In this document: piece after piece, positions 59,356 to 64,000 of the stretch | Position numbering within the stretch: position 1 is the stretch's first letter | Layout of the letters: each line of letters starts with the position of its first letter | Source: Warburgia ugandensis | Lineage: Eukaryota; Streptophyta; Magnoliopsida; Canellales; Canellaceae | Assembly (NCBI GenBank): GCA_035236585.1 | Contig: CP141135.1 | Location: 73,137,057 to 73,201,056, forward strand | Direction: 5' to 3' | DNA length: 64,000 bases | The notes under the pieces: model-generated | What the model was told of the DNA's origin: nothing | Seen by the model: the letters and a program-made list of their open reading frames with translations, nothing else | Databases searched by the model: none | Program-made: the position numbers and the translations under genes

Positions 59356-61476
59356 ATTATTAATTCTACTGTAACGAGGATAAAAGCTTATAGATGCGCA
59401 TTTGAAGCTTGTCCAGCATAGAGACGTGGTATGGGCTGATGCAAGGGTGGTTGCATACAGCTTCGAAACCAAAGAATTATGGACAAAACGAAACCGTATA
59501 TGGCAGAACTACCTAACCTGAAATCAAGCATACTCCTAAGAGAGATCCAAGTTGTTTTCTACGACAAGCTGCCCTGGAGAAATGAAAGAACATTTGGAAA
59601 GAGTGTGGTATTTATAGAAAAGTAAATATTTTGTGACTGAAATAGAAAAGAGTAGGGTGGCATCTTTTCTCCGCTACAAACTGGATATTTTGTCTTCTTA
59701 AGAAGGATAATTTGAGCCCATGATCAAGGATTCCTTTTTAATGAGCGAATGTGATGGATGGAGAGGGTGGCAAACAAGAATATTGTTTGGTCACAGACAA
59801 CTTACATCTCTTGTGGAATATGCTTGTTTGCAGGTTCAAATTGCCGCTTCTCTCTTTAGCCGGAGATTAGATGTAGGACAGTGTATGACTGATTAGTTCT
59901 ATAATTCTTCACTTATACGCAAGAAAAAAGAAAGAAAGAAAAGGCACATTACTTGAGATCATAGAACATTATCTTATTTGTTGTAAATCAAGGGCCATTG
60001 GATCATGTAATCTTCTCCTTCTTCCTCCCCCCCCCCACTCTTCTTTAATGGCTGTCGGAATGGTCTATTAATTCCAAGAAGTTACTCCATGTTTTTACAC
60101 ACGAGAGTAATTGTTGGATTGTCTTTTGTGTTAAAAGCAGGTTAATCTTCCTTGCTATAAAGATTAATATGGGTCTCAAAGTACCTACTTCTAACCCTTT
60201 CATGGCTTGAACTATCATTTCACCTAAAAGTTTAAGCTGATAGAAAGTGGGCTGATAATATTATTTGTGTTTAACATAATCTTACAAAAATACAATATAT
60301 ATAATGGTGATTTGTAGCCTGACACGTGTCTCCTTCTAACTCCAACGAATAGTTAATAATTAAATGGAGTTAACTGTAAATTAGGCTTTGTTTGGATTAA
60401 ATGAGACACGTGTTGTCTTGAGAAGAAATCTCACTTTAAGGCTGTCAAAGAGCCTCGCTCGCTATTTCATTAGAGGAATGCTAGGCTGAAGGCCCTACAG
60501 GTTACTTTCATAAAATGCCTTTCATCTTTGCAATGAGGGGGCTCATCTTTGAGCTCACTGCTCCAGGTTTCTAGTAAGCTGAAAGTCACGCTGATTTGAT
60601 GGTCCCACCATGTGAAGGACTGTACTTTTTGCGAGTTGAATTTAGATGGCTCTTTATATAGTTTCTAACAGTCTAATTTTATTTGATTTTATTTTTACTG
60701 AATATTGCAGCCCTTTTAGAAGCTAGTACTATTCAATCAACTTACTGTTTGAAATACTAGACATCCAACACTGGTGAAACGAGATCTACGGATTTGATCA
60801 TTCAAATGTAGGCCCCGTCCGTGCAAAAAAGGGGAACTTCTAGGGCCATGTTGCCTGTTAAATACGTAGAGTTCCTGGTTCTTGCTAGGCCTTTCTTGAT
60901 AAGCATTGCACAGATCTACGTACACTAGAAGCTACATCTGGGGCCAAGATGGTATGATGATCCAAAACGGTCATCCTGTGGGCCACGCCCGGCCCACCAT
61001 GCTTTTCAAATCTTCTCCACCGTGCCTTATTAACCTTCAGATTGTACCCTTTCTCATTGCAAGAAAAAATGGTCGATTAAGGTCATATCAAGGGGAGATG
61101 CCTTGGTGCGTAGCCCACATTACTTCGATCCATCACTCAAATCTGTGACCACCTTCCCGTTTAATGTGTGAAAATGTCCATGAACTAACTCCACCCGCAA
61201 ACTCCCCATTTAAAGCGTGAAAATGTCCACGCCAACAGGCTGGTTCTTTCTTCCAATTTTTCTGCATAAAAATCCAGTCAAAGATTTCAATTCCTTCACA
61301 TTCCAATCTCTTCTCCATCAACATCTTTGGAGATCTAAACCTCTCTCAGATCTCCCCAAATCTCCTCCGAATTACAATTCTCGGTGGGCAGCTTATGAAG
61401 TGTTCTCTTTTCCGGTGAATTCTCTGTGTATTTTTCTTCTTGGAATCGAATTCTGAAGGTGCAGAGAAAAGCAAAG
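59356..61476. other. Intergenic, no gene seen, into defensin-like promoter
   Basis: No gene recognised. A C run lies at 60028-60037. The final part contains a repeated GCGTGAAAATGTCCA / GTGTGAAAATGTCCA motif (about 61166 and 61214), with no TATA box I would stand by. Confidence 0.4.
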
Positions 61477-62275
61477 ATGAAGAAGTTCTCCCTTGCATTT
61501 CCCATGTTTTTTGGAGTTCTATTCTTGCTCCTCGGTAAGGATTCTGTTTTGTGTGTTCCCGGTTGCCGGTTCGTGTAGAGAGTCCATCTGATTGGGCCCA
61601 TATCAGATCTTAGCAATAAACAACATTTTGATAGCGGTTAGTGAATATCACTGGACATTAAGAATTTCTGACTGTCTAGATGTTTATCTATTGAAAATCC
61701 CAGAAGGTACGTACTTGATCAATGGATCTGATCGATTGTAGGTTAAATCCTACCATCAACATGAATTGTCAGGATTCAGGAATTTCCAGTTATCCTGAAA
61801 TTGGAATTTCAACTGTCCATCTTGCACTCGTGGCCCTATGTGAAATCAAATCCTTGGCATTTGATATAAATTGAATCAATAAAAACGATTCATATTCTAT
61901 AGGGCCTCTAGGCAAACAGAATTGAATTCTATGATGGGAAGAATCCACCACAGGATTCAATTCCATCGATCCTACGTGCCAAATGGTCTTCTAGGGGTTC
62001 ACAAGATGAACGATCGTGATAACTTCTTGATGAGCATCTCTCATTAATTATCAAACAAGCCATCTAATCACACTCTCATGCTTACGATCTCTTTGTTATT
62101 AGGTGCGAGGATGGCGATGGGCGACATCTGCGGTGCATATTATCCGTACGATAGTTGCAATCCAGGGTTCTGTGAAGATATGTGCAGCGCAGATTATCCA
62201 GAATTTTACTACAGTTCAGAATGTACGGGTCCGAATCAATGTCTGTGTAGGTTTGATTGTAAAGTCAATCCATGA
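61477..62275 (+). CDS. Secreted defensin-like cysteine-rich peptide (two exons)
   Basis: Joining 61477-61534 and 62103-62275 gives 76 residues. Exon 1 encodes MKKFSLAFPMFFGVLFLLLG, a signal peptide. The intron (GTAAGG at 61535, TTATTAG to 62102, phase 1) falls near its end, as in plant defensin genes. The mature part, probably from about residue 27, has eight cysteines spaced C-x8-C-x4-C-x3-C-x12-C-x5-C-x-C-x3-C. The CxxxC and CxC pairs fit a cysteine-stabilised alpha-beta fold. It is tyrosine-rich and acidic (PEFYYSSE), unlike most antifungal defensins, which are basic. Function could be defence or reproductive signalling. The gene looks intact, but its expression is unproven. Confidence 0.65.
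61901..61992. repeat. MITE-like element in the defensin-like intron
   Basis: Imperfect terminal inverted repeats: AGGGCCTCTAGGCAAACAGA on the left against the complement of GTGCCAAATGGTCTT on the right. Inverted GAATTGAATTC / GATTCAATTCC sit inside them. A degenerate hAT- or Harbinger-like MITE is the best guess. The target duplication is unclear. Confidence 0.45.
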
Positions 62276-62589
62276 TAGGGTCCATCTTGGCCGTTGATGC
62301 AGCTGAGGCTAATTGCTACGTGCAAGCTTGATATCAAATAATTATAAGATGTTCCAACATTACGAAACATTGTATTATCTTGACATCCATGCATTAGTGA
62401 AGTTGATTTCGTGAATAATTCCTGTGCGGATTAACCCAAATGATTCTTAGATTAAGTTCAGTCCATTTATTCCTTACATCAAAGAAAAACAGTAAAATAA
62501 AAAATAATTTCCATGCCTTTCTGGTTCTGGCTTTTCATATCCAATCTCAGCTGATATGATAATCGCATCAAACCTAAAAGAAAACAAAG

Positions 62590-62751
62590 GGCAGCCCCTT
62601 TGCACGAAGCTCCTGCGTATGCAGAGTCCGAGGAAGGGCCAGATCACAAGGGTCAACAGTACGCAGCCTTACCTTGCATTTTGCAAGAGGCTGTTTCCAC
62701 AGCTTGAACCCATGAACGACAACTCTACCATTGCGCCAAGACTCCCTTTCC
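62590..62751 (-). mobile_element. Au SINE at a splice acceptor of the HAD fragment
   Basis: Minus-strand Au SINE (GGAAAGGGAGTCTTGGCGC start, CTCTTGCAAAATGCAAGG, GGAGCTTCGTGCA, GGGCTGCCCTTT end). The duplication, read on the plus strand as AAACCTAAAAGAAAACAAAG (62570-62589) and AAACCTAAAAGAAACAAAG (62752-62770), spans the acceptor CTTTTAG and the first exon bases. Confidence 0.9.
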
Positions 62752-62951
62752 AAACCTAAAAGAAACAAAGTTAAAATTTATTTCCATCCTTATCTTTAAC
62801 AAAAAACTTAAAAATCTAGGAACTATCTGCATTTTACAGTTCTATAGTTTCCCAATGGCAATGTAGAATTAAGTGGCAGACCCAGAGTATAAAGCCTGAA
62901 AAAGCTAATCTCTGAAGTACACTACTACTATCAGTTGCAGAAACTAATCAC

Positions 62952-63200
62952 TTAGTTGTTGTAAAAACCATGCCAAGTTTCAGCTTTTTTGCCTAATACC
63001 CTTTCTATGTTTTTTGTCTTTGTAGGGTGACACAAAGTTAAGGTGAGGACCCGGTTAATGGCTAGTTTTCTGAGTTCATCAATGTGCTCCTTACAATGAG
63101 GAAGTCCTTTGATGAAGGGGATGGCTCTCAGAAGTAGGAGGCCAACGTCAACCATCTCTAAGTTAGGAAGACGATAGGTCTCTATAACTACAAATATGGA
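62952..63200 (-). other. Exon-like open frame, unrecognised
   Basis: An open minus-strand frame, preceded by an acceptor-like TTTGTAG, encodes ETYRLPNLEMVDVGLLLLRA then KEHIDELRKLAINRVLTL and ends TAA at 62952. It sits between two HAD exon remnants. It reads like a real exon but resembles nothing I can name. It could belong to another gene or be chance. Confidence 0.25.
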
Positions 63201-63545
63201 TCCTTATGAAATAACTTTACAGGAGAAATAACTCAAAATGCTAAAAAATGGATAACAAAACCAGACTTACAGCTTTGCAACATTGAGGTCTTTCAGTAAC
63301 TTCTGTAGACGTGTGTCAAAATCGGAGACAACAGCCAACTTAAGTCAACTGCACCAGACAATTCAGTCAGGGACAGGAAAAAAAATTCAGAATTTTTGCT
63401 CATTAATTCCCTATAAATCAAAATTACCAGTATGGACAAAGAAGGAGAAGTACTTGGTGAATATGACCTCCAGCATCTTTCAGATAGAGAATTGTTTACT
63501 GAGCTCCATGTGGAAGACTCCATGCTTCACCCTTTGCATTCCGGA

Positions 63546-64000
63546 TATCCTAGGCCTTCTTCTCTTCTTTCTTTCTTGTACTTGCATTCCCGGCTTGGAT
63601 TGAGATGCCCCCAAGCGCTCTAAAAGGAAGCAGTCATTGAGGCATGAGTTATAAATATGAAATCGGTTCTTTTACCCGGTCTTATGTGGAATCATTCAAA
63701 TAATCACACGTCTTCTTGCAACAAAAACTACAAACATACAGACTTCTACTATGCCAAACAGTTTCACAAATATAAGATGATGTTGAAACATAGAAGTTCC
63801 AGTTACCTCCTGTATAGATGGTTACACAAAACAAATTGATAATGCTATATTAATTAACGGTAAGCAATTTGGAAGTAATAATAAATCAGATGAATCATCT
63901 AATAAGCACGCCAAAAAGGAACAGATACCAGAATTTGGGCAGCAAATGACTTCTTAGTGCGTGTTTGGGAAACTGGTTTTCTGCTGTGAAGTTGTATCGT
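63546..64000. other. Right edge, nothing recognised
   Basis: Upstream side of the HAD fragment. No further exon of that family was seen before the window ends. Confidence 0.4.

Larger units (their letters stand above)
62519..63545 (-). pseudogene. HDHD3-like HAD hydrolase fragment, decayed
   Basis: Three colinear minus-strand exon remnants match plant HDHD3-type haloacid dehalogenase-like hydrolases: about 63468-63545 (GEAWSLPHGAQ, stop, TILYLKDAG), 63271-63348 (LAVVSDFDTRLQKLLKDLNV, then a good donor GTAAGT) and 62519-62573 (FDAIIISAEIGYEKPEPE, containing the motif III Lys). A TAA interrupts the first. The second has extra bases after its acceptor that shift the frame. The N-terminal DxGGT motif and the C-terminal GDD motif are absent from the window. 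The exon ends abruptly, and the defensin-like gene follows. Homology is clear. Pseudogene status is inferred. Confidence 0.75.

Noticed and set aside
1..64000. CRISPR arrays, operons, phage or plasmid modules
   Set aside because: None seen. Introns, SINEs, LINEs and plant housekeeping genes show a eukaryotic nuclear sequence.

Overview
This is nuclear DNA of a flowering plant. The evidence is two well-conserved plant housekeeping genes with plant intron signals (a cullin-3 and the V-ATPase D subunit), a plant-type initiator tRNA-Met gene with a CAA motif upstream, Au-type SINEs, RTE-like LINEs and a chromodomain-bearing Ty3/gypsy element. The background is AT-rich and heavily loaded with mobile elements. 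The style (long TE-filled introns, RTE LINEs with GAT-rich tails, many Au SINEs) would fit a magnoliid or another large-genome angiosperm, but that is only an impression.

Layout. From 1 to about 8.9 kb I see only AT-rich DNA with a few diverged repeats, then two Au SINEs. From 10.76 to 19.06 kb (minus strand) lie spaced exons of a Ran-binding MOG1-like gene. Its introns carry a 3'-truncated LINE, palindromic MITE-like units and tandem duplications, and several exon junctions look broken. From 19.2 to 34.6 kb is a LINE-rich block with four RTE-like copies, one of them full length with 19-bp target duplications. One copy is split by a 3-kb solo LTR. The initiator tRNA-Met gene sits at 21.7 kb. 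From 35.57 to 47.29 kb (plus) is a complete two-exon CUL3 gene whose single 9.5-kb intron holds three Au SINEs, a second 2.9-kb solo LTR in antisense, and a 138-bp tandem duplication. An intronless-coding VHA-D gene follows at 50.68-51.47 kb. From 53.8 to 59.3 kb is a decayed chromovirus with both LTRs, inserted into an older Au SINE. At 61.48-62.28 kb is a small two-exon secreted defensin-like peptide gene. At 62.5-63.5 kb (minus) is a decayed fragment of an HDHD3-like HAD hydrolase, with an Au SINE lodged at one splice acceptor.

The genes do not form a pathway: CUL3 (ubiquitin ligase scaffold), VHA-D (proton pump rotor), MOG1 (nuclear transport), HAD hydrolase and a defence-type peptide are unrelated neighbours. 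What ties the window together is its insertion history. SINEs, LINEs and LTR elements are nested in a readable order, target-site duplications are still visible for many of them, and nothing here resembles a CRISPR, operon or other prokaryotic system.
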